Source of the DNA: Thecaphora thlaspeos
Lineage: Eukaryota > Basidiomycota > Ustilaginomycetes > Urocystidales > Glomosporiaceae
Assembly: GCA_900291925.1 (NCBI GenBank)
Contig: UWYS01000006.1
Location: 682,001-746,000, forward strand
Direction of reading: 5' to 3'
Length of the DNA: 64,000 nucleotides
The notes under the pieces are model-generated. The model searched no databases and was not told the DNA's origin. It saw only the letters and a list, made by a program, of their open reading frames with translations. The position numbers and the translations under genes are program-made. Below are positions 56,391 through 64,000 of the stretch, piece by piece. Position 1 is the stretch's first letter. Each line of letters opens with the position of its first letter.

Positions 56391-58272
56391 CTAGGAAAGG
56401 TCCATTGCCTCTTCTTCTTCCTTCCTCAATCTCTGCTGTCTCTCTTGTTCCTCTTGCCTCTCAAGCTCCTGCATCAACTCCGCATCAAACTCGTCGTCGT
56501 CGTCGTCATGATCGTCGCCGACCACTGTTGCTGTGCGCCTCGCTGCTGACGTCGACTTGGAAGCTGCAGAAGAGGTGGTAGCGATAGGTGCCGCCGATTG
56601 CTGGTGCTCATCATCGTCGTCGATGACGATGGCAGCTCCGCCTTCGGCACCCTCGTTTTCCAACCTCCAGCTGCGCTCAAAGTAGCGGTTCGGATGGGCT
56701 ACGCTCTCGCCTTGTCCGTCTAGGCCCGTTCCCTTTTTGACGCCCTTGTTCCTATGCGTCAGCTCAAAGAGCCTCGTACACCCTACGTGATAGTGGCCAG
56801 CCTTGACGGCCGAGAAAATCTCTCCCTGTTCGCCCGCACTCAGACCGTAGTACGTCGACAGCGCCGTGGAGAGGTTGGCCGGGCTAAAGTGTCGGAAGGG
56901 ACAGCCGTGCGAATCCTGCGGTCCCGGCGGATCCTGCGTCAGGATGCGCGCACAGCTCTTGGCCGGATAGTTGAGCCTCCGTCCCTCGAGTCCGTAGCCG
57001 TGGCGGATGTTGTACCGGTGCTCCTTTGTGAACTTGTCGTCCGTCATGTTGCGGAAGGAGCGTCGCCAGAAGAGCATGGCCTCTTCGATCGGCAGGCCGA
57101 GCTCCTTGAGGAAGAGGTTGTACTGCAGCCGCGCGTAGTGGCGCAGGTGGCCCGTCTCGGTGAGCGTGGTGTGCAGGTGGCGCATGCAGAGCGGGGCGTG
57201 CGCCTTGATCAGCGGATCGACCATGGATGCTGTGATGATCGTAGTCCCGTCGGCCGTGATGGATGAGTTGGAGTAATCGTTCGAGATGCCGGCGAGGAAG
57301 CCCATGCTGAGGTGCGAGAGGACGGGGAGGAGCCGATCGTCTTCGTCGAGGCGCGGCAGGGCGCGCGCCGTCATCTCGAGGTCCATCGCAAGGCGTGACT
57401 GGAACTCGGCCAGGATCAGGCTGAACTGCTCCTTCATCGGGACCCAGGCCATGCCGCCGCGCAGAAAGACGCGCCGCTTCTCGACGAGTTCGGTGACGCG
57501 CGTCCACTCGACCTTGACAAACTTCTCGCTGTCAAAGGTGTGGGCCATGCGCGGGTGGGTGGCGAGCAGCTGGTCGCGGTAGAGGTTCATCTCGTCGCGG
57601 TCGACGGTGGACCACTGGAAGTTGAGCGACTCCTTGAGTGAGGCGAGAACCTGCTCGCGCTCGGCCGTGTCGTCCGACTCGTAGCGCAGGCGGAAGAGGA
57701 TGGACTCGGCCTTGATGAAGCGACGTCGCAGGTCCTCGCTGTGTGGATGCGACCCGCATCGGCACAGGACAACAGGGCGAGTCAGTCGATCGACATTGGC
57801 CAGGCACGCCGGGCACCATGAGGGATGCTCGATATCGACTGGCTTACCTTCTGCAGAACGCGAGGCGGAGAACAAAGTGGCTGACGTGATCCTTCATGCG
57901 CTCCATCTCGATGTCGGTGGACTTTGCAGCAGTGTTTGCGGCGAGGGGGAGGTACTTTTTGGCCATGGCGGAGACGGCGTCCTTCATCTCTGGGTAGGAG
58001 CGGTTCCTGGCCTGGGAGGATTCGACCTCTGCGAGGACTTTAAGACGGTCGATGGCCCATGACTCGAACTGGTCGATAGTGACCTCCTGGATGGGTGGCT
58101 GGTGGTAGAAGTTGAGGCGGTGCGGATAGCGTGTGGGCTGTCCCGCGCGGCGAAGCGTGTGCCGTGCGACGGAGGGTGCGCTCGAGATGCCGGGGATGGC
58201 ATTGGACGAGGTGGCGAGGGCCGAGGCCGAGGCTGTTCCGCCATATGTGCTGTGCTGTGCTGTCCTGAACAT
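56391..58272 (-). CDS. PRI2: DNA primase large subunit (p58)
   Basis: Non-catalytic primase subunit of the polymerase alpha-primase complex, which makes RNA-DNA primers in replication. Coding exons, in transcript order: 58272-57848 and 57738-56391 (590 residues); the 109-nt intron joins LAFCR to SEDLRRRFIKAE, as in yeast Pri2. N-terminal landmarks are YPHRLNFYHQPP and VTIDQFESWAIDRL. The C-terminal [4Fe-4S] cysteines are all present: Cys326 (PLCMRHLHTTL), Cys404 (KSCARIL), Cys421 (HGCPFRHF) and Cys462 (HVGCTRLFE). The tail of about 100 residues is acidic and Gln/Ser-rich, ending in a charged helix (EEEEAMDLS), longer than in yeast. The start is the ATG before FRTAQHST. The frame is open further upstream through C-rich leader, so the exact start is less sure. 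Confidence 0.94.
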
Positions 58273-58958
58273 GGACGGGCGAGGAAGTTGTTGTTGTTGT
58301 TGTTGCGGGAGGGGTGTGCGTGTGCGGTGGTAGGAGAGGAGGGAGGGGCCGAGGACCAAGGAGCGAGCGAGCGAGCGGCTCTCTGTGCTCTTTGGCGCGC
58401 TTGGCTCGCTTTGCCTCGACGGACGGGCCGGGCCGCCGCTGCGACGCGTCAAGCGCGTTCGCGTTGAGTGCGGGGACGCCCCGATGGGGCGGGGCGTGTG
58501 TCTGCCCGATGCGTGCAGGCGGCGCCGCGCTGGTGCGAAGAAAATGAATAATGGCGCGGCCGCGCCGCTTTGCCCTCTTCCGGCTCGGCGGCTCGTCGCG
58601 CTGCCAGTTCTTGTTGCAGAGGCGCTCATCGTGCTCCTCGACCACCATCTATCACCATCCACCGCCCTCCTCTATAACCTCCCACAACCACCACAGCTCG
58701 CGCACAGCTCATCAGCGCCTCGAAAACTCGCACGCAAACGCTCGCTCATTGCCCCCGCCCCCGCCCCCGCCGGCGTCCGGTCTGTTCTCTCCCTCTCCCA
58801 GCCTCCGCCTCCACCTCCGACCAACTTTTACCTGTGACCCCACCACCTTTCCTTCCGCCGCCACAACCTAGCGACCTGCATCTCTTCAGCCTGAGGGCTT
58901 TCCTCCATTCTCTCTCTCTCTCTCTCTTTCTCTCCCTCCCTACCCCCCGGACACCGGT
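58273..58958. promoter_or_regulatory. Divergent promoter region, PRI2 and NUP170
   Basis: 686 bases between outward-facing starts. A GTT repeat (58288-58305; CAA on the PRI2 strand) lies in the PRI2 leader. A (TC)n run (about 58909-58927) ends 31 bases before the nucleoporin ATG. The middle is very GC-rich. Confidence 0.6.
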
Positions 58959-61900
58959 ATGCCCAGCATGTCGTCCGACTCCTACGCCCTCCCCGCGCTC
59001 CAGAATGCTATCGCTGCCGTGCACAAGGCAGAAGAGGGCCGCCTCGCACTCCCAGAGCTCAAGTCCAGGATACCACTGCGAGATGCCCCTTACCAGGAGC
59101 ACCGCAACGATCCATGGGTCCAGTTTGCAAAGACGCGCACCCTCCCCATCCCCGCTGGCGTGTTCGAAGGCATCAAGAGCTCCAGTCCAACCGCGCGGCA
59201 GGCCCTCTTCCCAGATATCCAGAGGGCATGCATCACGATCGACCACCAGCTATACCTCTGGAACTACGCAGAGGGGCAGTCCGCCTTCGAGTACCACCAC
59301 CTCCCCGAGGACCAGCTCATCCTCGCCGTAGGCGTCATCCCGGCCAGGCCAGGCGTATTTATCGATCAGATCAAGCACCTCCTCGCAATCAGCACCGGCT
59401 CATCGCCCCAGCAGGGCAAGACACTCACCCTTCTAGGCGTCGAATTCTCATACAACGACGGGCAGTCCGAGGTCAAGCTCTACGAGACCGGCATGAGCGT
59501 CGACACAAACTGCGTCGTTCTCTCCGACATCCAGGGCACCAGCGGCGGTCGCATCTTTGCCTCGGGCTCGGATCATTGCCTCTACGAGCTCGTCTACCAG
59601 GCCAGCGAGGGCTGGTTCAGCAACAAGTGCTACCTCCGCAACGTCACAAGTCCCAAGTTTTCCAACCTCATCCCTACCTTTATAAAGGCGCAAAAGCGCC
59701 TCGATCGGATCGCCGTAGACGACGCGCGCAACCTCCTCTACACGCTCCGCGAGGGCTCGCTGATTGAAGTCTTTCACCTCCCCTCGCGCGACGCATCGCG
59801 CGCCCCCAACAAGACTGGCAGCACCACTGGCATCACAAAGCAGGCCGGGCTCACCCACTCGCATCAGGAGGTCGGCGACATTGTTTGGATTGGGCCGGCC
59901 GAGTGCGATAGCCGGACCAGCGTGGTGCTCATCGCGGTGACGTCAAAGGGCCATCGCATCTTCTTTGATGACTTCCAGGGCAGGACGTGGGCGCCGCTGC
60001 AGGTGAGGGTGCCTCCAGGTCTGGCGGCACTCGCGCAGCAGCAGCAACAACAACAACAGCAGCAACAGCAGCAACAGCAGCAGCAACAGCTTAACGGCGG
60101 CACGGTGGGTCAATCACAAGCACAGCAGCAACAGGCTGCGGCGGTGGCGCCGGTCCGGACGGTCTCGTCGGTCTTCTGCGCCGGCGATGTCTTCATGGTT
60201 GGTTTCAACTTCAACGCGGCGCCGGCGCAGGTCTGCTGCATCACGCCGTCGCCCTCGGGCCCCTCGACCTCGACCTCGGGGACACCGGTCGAGTCGGCCT
60301 CGTACTTCGACCTTGAGCTTGCCCTCAGCGCACCCGTTATGGCCGAGGCCAAGCCGCTCGGTCCGGCGGCGGTCGTGCCCCTTCTGGAGAGTGGCGAGCT
60401 GGCGCGCCCCACGGTGGCCCAGTTCCTGCGGCCGCCGCGTAGCTTCCTCATCCTCGACAACAACGGCCTTACTGAGGTCGTCGAGCGCCGGCCCATCGAC
60501 ATGCTCCGCGCGCTCCTCGAGTCCGGGATGGCCATGAACAGCGCCGTCATCATGGAGTTTTTCAGCACGTTTGGGCCAACCGAGTCATGCGCGACGTCGC
60601 TGGCCATCGCCGCCTGCAATTCGCACGCCGCGCCTGACCGGCTGAGCATCGGCGCTGCCGGTGGAGGTGGCAGCGGTCGCGGCGGTAAGAGTTCCGGGCG
60701 GATGCTGAGCGAGGACGTCGTCTCACAGGCGTCGCGCATCTTCTTCAGCCAGTACGGGTCGTGGCCGGCCGACGCGCGGATGCCGACGGCGCTTGCGACG
60801 CCCCGGACCTCGAGGCACGAGGGCCTTGCGCTTTACGTGGCCTGCCTGCTGCGGAGGATCTGGGACCGCCTGTTGGTGCCCCCGGCACCGCCGGCCGCAG
60901 GCGCCAAGCCGGCCGCTGCGCCCTCGACTGCGACCATGCCGTACAAATCGCTCGTTGCCCCCTCCGCCTCTTCGTCTGCCAGCAAGCTGCCGCTCAAGAA
61001 GGAGGACCTTGAGGCGGCCTTGATCGACCTGGTGCCGCTGTCCGAGTTCATGCAGCGCAACGGAAAGCTGTTCGGCCTCGGGGGAGCGTCATCCGGCCGT
61101 TCCTTCCTCGGCAACGGCATGGATTACGACCAGGAGCGGGCGGCCCGGGCCGACCAGGAAAGCTTTGAGAGGATCAAGGCGCTGGCCTCGAGGACGATCG
61201 AGGCGATCAACTTTGTCCTCTTCCTGATGGACCACGGCCTGCCACCGCTGATCAACGCATGCTCGGCCGACGCCAAAAAGGCGATTGCGTCGCTCCGTTT
61301 CGGTCAGCTGCTGACCGCGCCAGAGGGCAAGGTGGTTTCCAAGGAGCTGGTAACGGCGCTGATCGAGGCGAGGATTGGCGCCCAGGTCAGCATCGACGCG
61401 GTGGCTGATGCGCTTCAGTCGCGCTGCGGCAGCTTCTGCAGCGCCGATGACGTGAGACAGTACAAGGCGACCGAGTGCATCCGCCGCTCCAAGGAAACGC
61501 CGTCGCAGCAGGAGCGCACCGAGTTGCTGCGCCTCAGTGAACGCCTGCTCAGCAAGGGGGCGGGCCAGCTGTCGCCCGAGAAGCTGCGGGCCATCTGCGA
61601 CGATTACCGCCGGCTGAGCTACCCAATCGGCCTGATCGATCTCGCGCTGCAATGTGCGGCCGAGTGGGATCCGAGCGGCGTCGCGATCGCCTACCGCGCT
61701 GAGGGCTGTCCCGATGGCGCGAGCCACGAGTCGCGCAAGGCTGTCTACGACAAGCGCAAGGCGGCCTACGCCTTGGTCTTTGAGACGCTCAAGGAGCTCG
61801 ACGACCAGCTCGATGCCGCCTACAACGCCAAGGAGACCGAGGCCTACGTGCGGCAGCTGATCGAGCAGCGCGACCGGGTGCGCAGCGATGCCTATGCGCG

Positions 61901-63191
61901 AGCCGAGGGGTCCGACGATCCGCTTTTCCACGAGCAGCTCTACGCCTGGCTGATCGAGCGGAGGCTGACCGACCAGCTGCTCCAGCTGCGTACGCCCTAC
62001 CTCGCCGACTACCTCCAGGGGACGCCCGCGGCCGACCGCGCTGGCGACGTTGCCTACGTTCGGACGTTGCGCGACCTGCTCTGGCAGTTCTACGTGCGCA
62101 ACGGCGAATTCTTTGCGGCAGCGCAGGTGCTTGATGCGTTGGCTCACTCGAAGGAGTTTGGACTTGAGCTGGGCGAGCGGATCGAGTACCTGGCCCTGGC
62201 CGTCGGCAACGCCAAGTCGCTGGGGCCGGCGGCGCAGGCGGGCAACCACGACGTCGTGACGTTCCTCTCGCAGGTCGAGGAGGACCTCGAGGTGGCGCAG
62301 GTGCAAGCCAAGATCCTCCATTCACTGCAGCAGCTTGCGACGTCGGACGATGCCGAGCGGGCCGAGGCGGTCGAGTGGCTCGACGACGAGCTGCTCGACC
62401 TCTCGACGCTTTACAAGAACTTTGCCGAGCCGTTCGGCCTGCTTGAGGAGCAGCTCATGATTATCGCGAGCGCAGAGTATCAGGACGTTGGGCTGGTCGC
62501 CGAAGTGTGGACGCAGATCATCACGCGCGAGAACGATGCGGCTCGACGGATGGGGCAGCCGCACGCGGCACGCGCCATCTCGACGACGGTCAAGGACCTC
62601 TTTGTTCGTTTGGGGAGGAAGGAGAATGCATGCCCCGTCGACGTGGTGCTGGACCTGCTGATGCGCTATGCCTTTGAGCAGGAAAACGACCGTCACGTCG
62701 AGAATCCCGTCCCCGCTTCCTGGCGGCGTCGCGCCAACGACGACTGCGTCGCCTCGTCCTCCGGCGGCGAAGCATCATCGACCGGATCCACTCTCCCCTC
62801 CTCTTCCACCGCCGCCGTCTCGCGTTCCGGAGGGTTACCTACAGGCTGGGCGAGCACGACCCTCCTCTCTACGGGGTACGAGGCCGAATACATCCTCGAC
62901 GTCCTACAAGGCGCGATGTCGACGGCTCCACCGCCGTGGAACACGCACGCGGGCCACACGTTCCTCGTTGCTGAGCTGGCCGAATTCCTTCACGCCTGGA
63001 TCGAACAGAGCCTGAGCAGCGGCGGGAGACACGGAACGACGACAAACGCCGCCCCCCTGCCTGTCGATAGGTTGTGGGAGCTGGTCAACGGCCAGATTGT
63101 CAAAGTCGGAGCGGCGAGCGCTCAACAGCCAAAGGAGGAGACGGCGAAGAGGTTGGCGGAGTGTGTGGAGTTGCTAAAGGTTTGGTACTGA
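58959..63191 (+). CDS. NUP170: Nucleoporin Nup170/Nup155 family
   Basis: Structural inner-ring component of the nuclear pore complex. Single exon, 1410 residues (yeast Nup170 1502, human Nup155 1391). The N-terminal half is a beta-propeller domain: typical blocks are WVQFAKTRTLPIP, ACITIDHQLYLWNY, GVIPARPGVF, LYETGMSVDTN and GRIFASGSDHCLYEL. The C-terminal half is an alpha-helical stack (QRCGSFCSADDVR-like segments, KLNRAxxLL-type helices) ending in ELLKVWY. An 18-residue Gln run (60036-60089, mixed CAG/CAA) and a Ser-rich stretch interrupt the propeller in loops. Another Ser/Gly-rich loop follows RHVENPVPASW near the C-terminus. Start ATG was chosen as the first of the frame; MPSMSS offers a second three codons later. 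Confidence 0.93.
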   Translation: MPSMSSDSYALPALQNAIAAVHKAEEGRLALPELKSRIPLRDAPYQEHRNDPWVQFAKTRTLPIPAGVFEGIKSSSPTARQALFPDIQRACITIDHQLYLWNYAEGQSAFEYHHLPEDQLILAVGVIPARPGVFIDQIKHLLAISTGSSPQQGKTLTLLGVEFSYNDGQSEVKLYETGMSVDTNCVVLSDIQGTSGGRIFASGSDHCLYELVYQASEGWFSNKCYLRNVTSPKFSNLIPTFIKAQKRLDRIAVDDARNLLYTLREGSLIEVFHLPSRDASRAPNKTGSTTGITKQAGLTHSHQEVGDIVWIGPAECDSRTSVVLIAVTSKGHRIFFDDFQGRTWAPLQVRVPPGLAALAQQQQQQQQQQQQQQQQQQLNGGTVGQSQAQQQQAAAVAPVRTVSSVFCAGDVFMVGFNFNAAPAQVCCITPSPSGPSTSTSGTPVESASYFDLELALSAPVMAEAKPLGPAAVVPLLESGELARPTVAQFLRPPRSFLILDNNGLTEVVERRPIDMLRALLESGMAMNSAVIMEFFSTFGPTESCATSLAIAACNSHAAPDRLSIGAAGGGGSGRGGKSSGRMLSEDVVSQASRIFFSQYGSWPADARMPTALATPRTSRHEGLALYVACLLRRIWDRLLVPPAPPAAGAKPAAAPSTATMPYKSLVAPSASSSASKLPLKKEDLEAALIDLVPLSEFMQRNGKLFGLGGASSGRSFLGNGMDYDQERAARADQESFERIKALASRTIEAINFVLFLMDHGLPPLINACSADAKKAIASLRFGQLLTAPEGKVVSKELVTALIEARIGAQVSIDAVADALQSRCGSFCSADDVRQYKATECIRRSKETPSQQERTELLRLSERLLSKGAGQLSPEKLRAICDDYRRLSYPIGLIDLALQCAAEWDPSGVAIAYRAEGCPDGASHESRKAVYDKRKAAYALVFETLKELDDQLDAAYNAKETEAYVRQLIEQRDRVRSDAYARAEGSDDPLFHEQLYAWLIERRLTDQLLQLRTPYLADYLQGTPAADRAGDVAYVRTLRDLLWQFYVRNGEFFAAAQVLDALAHSKEFGLELGERIEYLALAVGNAKSLGPAAQAGNHDVVTFLSQVEEDLEVAQVQAKILHSLQQLATSDDAERAEAVEWLDDELLDLSTLYKNFAEPFGLLEEQLMIIASAEYQDVGLVAEVWTQIITRENDAARRMGQPHAARAISTTVKDLFVRLGRKENACPVDVVLDLLMRYAFEQENDRHVENPVPASWRRRANDDCVASSSGGEASSTGSTLPSSSTAAVSRSGGLPTGWASTTLLSTGYEAEYILDVLQGAMSTAPPPWNTHAGHTFLVAELAEFLHAWIEQSLSSGGRHGTTTNAAPLPVDRLWELVNGQIVKVGAASAQQPKEETAKRLAECVELLKVWY
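60036..60089 (+). repeat. Polyglutamine run in NUP170
   Basis: Eighteen Gln codons in a row, 11 CAG and 7 CAA interspersed, within a propeller loop. The mixed codons suggest a run held for its protein effect and less prone to slippage than pure CAG. Confidence 0.9.
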
Positions 63192-64000
63192 GGAAGACAA
63201 GGCTTGCGGAGAGGAGGGTCAGCTGCGTGCCAGAAGCACAGGCTGTAGCTAATACATGAGAAGATGTCGTTTAGAGTGCTCTCGGATTGCGACGAGCCAA
63301 GGTGGTGAGAAAAGAGGCTGTGATGGCTCTGAACACTGCATCTCTACACCACCTCTTTCTGGCTGTGACGGGAGCGAGAGGGAGATTAGCCCGGAACGAC
63401 CCGCGATCGGGCCGTTGTGATGCTCAAGGTATTGAGATGGCAAGCAAGGAGCATCCGCGCACCATCGTCTCATGTCTCGCTCCGACGACCGCCCGCTCTC
63501 GTCGTCCCAGCCAGCTTGGCTGGCTGACATGGCTTCCATCGACAAAAGTCCAGCATGTTGCCGAAGTTGAACTCGGTCGATGCCGATCCGGCCAAGCGAG
63601 CTCAATATCGTCGGGATGAGGTTGATGAACCTACCGCACTGACTCCAGCGCTTTGCGACTGCGGTCGATCCGTTATCGTCATAAGGTAGTACCGGTCCCT
63701 GTACCCAGAGGAGCGCAAGAAACGACCTTGCCAATTTCTCCTTTCACCGCTGCGGCAATTGTCGGAGGGATCCGTCCGAATGGCCGGGCCGGGATCTTGT
63801 CCTTCGAAGCTAAGTGTTACTGTAACGGCCATGTCCTGAAGTCTTGGCAGCAATTCGCCTCGTCGCCGGGCAAGGGCGCAGTAGGGTAGTTATGATGTAG
63901 AGTCGAACCGGAAGCGGCGCCGCCCCGCTCGGTCTTCTCGGCGTGTTTCGGCGCACTCCGCTGCATGATAGCGTCGTCGACAGGCCGCTCCGCCAGGCGC
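63192..64000. other. NUP170 3' flank to window end
   Basis: 809 bases with no supportable gene. The open frames on either strand are short and unremarkable. It presumably holds the NUP170 3' UTR and part of a neighbouring gene's flank. Confidence 0.5.

Noticed and set aside
1..64000. CRISPR arrays, prophage, insertion sequences, virus-derived or retrotransposon sequence
   Set aside because: No regularly spaced repeats, integrase, transposase, reverse transcriptase or terminal repeats were seen on either strand.

Overview
The window is nuclear DNA from a fungus, most likely a basidiomycete of the smut group (Ustilaginomycotina). The evidence is GC-rich coding sequence, long and often single-exon genes, and sparse short introns (94-146 nt in most cases) with GTRAGT-type donors and YAG acceptors. 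The gene set is typical fungal: a HIS7-type HisHF fusion, a fused NADH/NADPH glutamate synthase, a fungal-type nitrite reductase with a Rieske tail, and HSE1. The taxon is inferred from style and gene content and was not tested.

Layout, left to right. 2-1639 (+): 5'-truncated HSE1, an ESCRT-0 subunit. 3719-9478 (+): ABCC/MRP-type ABC transporter. 10928-12508 (+): secreted pepsin-like aspartic protease. 13014-16451 (-): SWI/SNF-RSC subunit (RSC8/SWI3). 17366-19966 (-): membrane-anchored PhoD-like phosphatase. 20676-22914 (+): HIS7. 23780-26680 (+): low-complexity protein of unknown function. 26947-27279 (-): small complex I subunit (NDUFB2-like). 28159-30309 (-): ribosomal protein uL3 with a five-codon first exon and an 864-nt intron. 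31196-33100 (-): nitrate transporter. 34856-38344 (-): nitrite reductase. 39956-42994 (+): nitrate reductase. 44141-45693 (+): adenylosuccinate synthetase. 49126-55742 (+): glutamate synthase. 56391-58272 (-): DNA primase large subunit. 58959-63191 (+): nucleoporin Nup170/Nup155.

The main functional unit is the nitrate assimilation cluster at 31-43 kb. It covers uptake (NRT2), nitrate to nitrite (nitrate reductase) and nitrite to ammonium (nitrite reductase). The two reductases are divergent and share a promoter region of about 1.6 kb. The transporter promoter and the shared promoter both carry many GATA sites, including tandem GATA hexamers with the same six-base spacing, as expected for control by an AreA/Nit2-type nitrogen regulator. 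Glutamate synthase, which places ammonium nitrogen into glutamate, lies about 6 kb further on, with one purine gene between. The other genes are housekeeping.

I saw no convincing tRNA, rRNA, transposon, CRISPR array or virus-derived sequence. Gene models were spliced by eye from reading frames and family conservation. No search could be run. I did not find an undescribed system. The most unusual items are the uL3 first exon (Cys where Arg is expected) with its long intron, the shared tandem-GATA arrangement, the frame-neutral intron in the ABC transporter, and one unidentified 966-residue protein.
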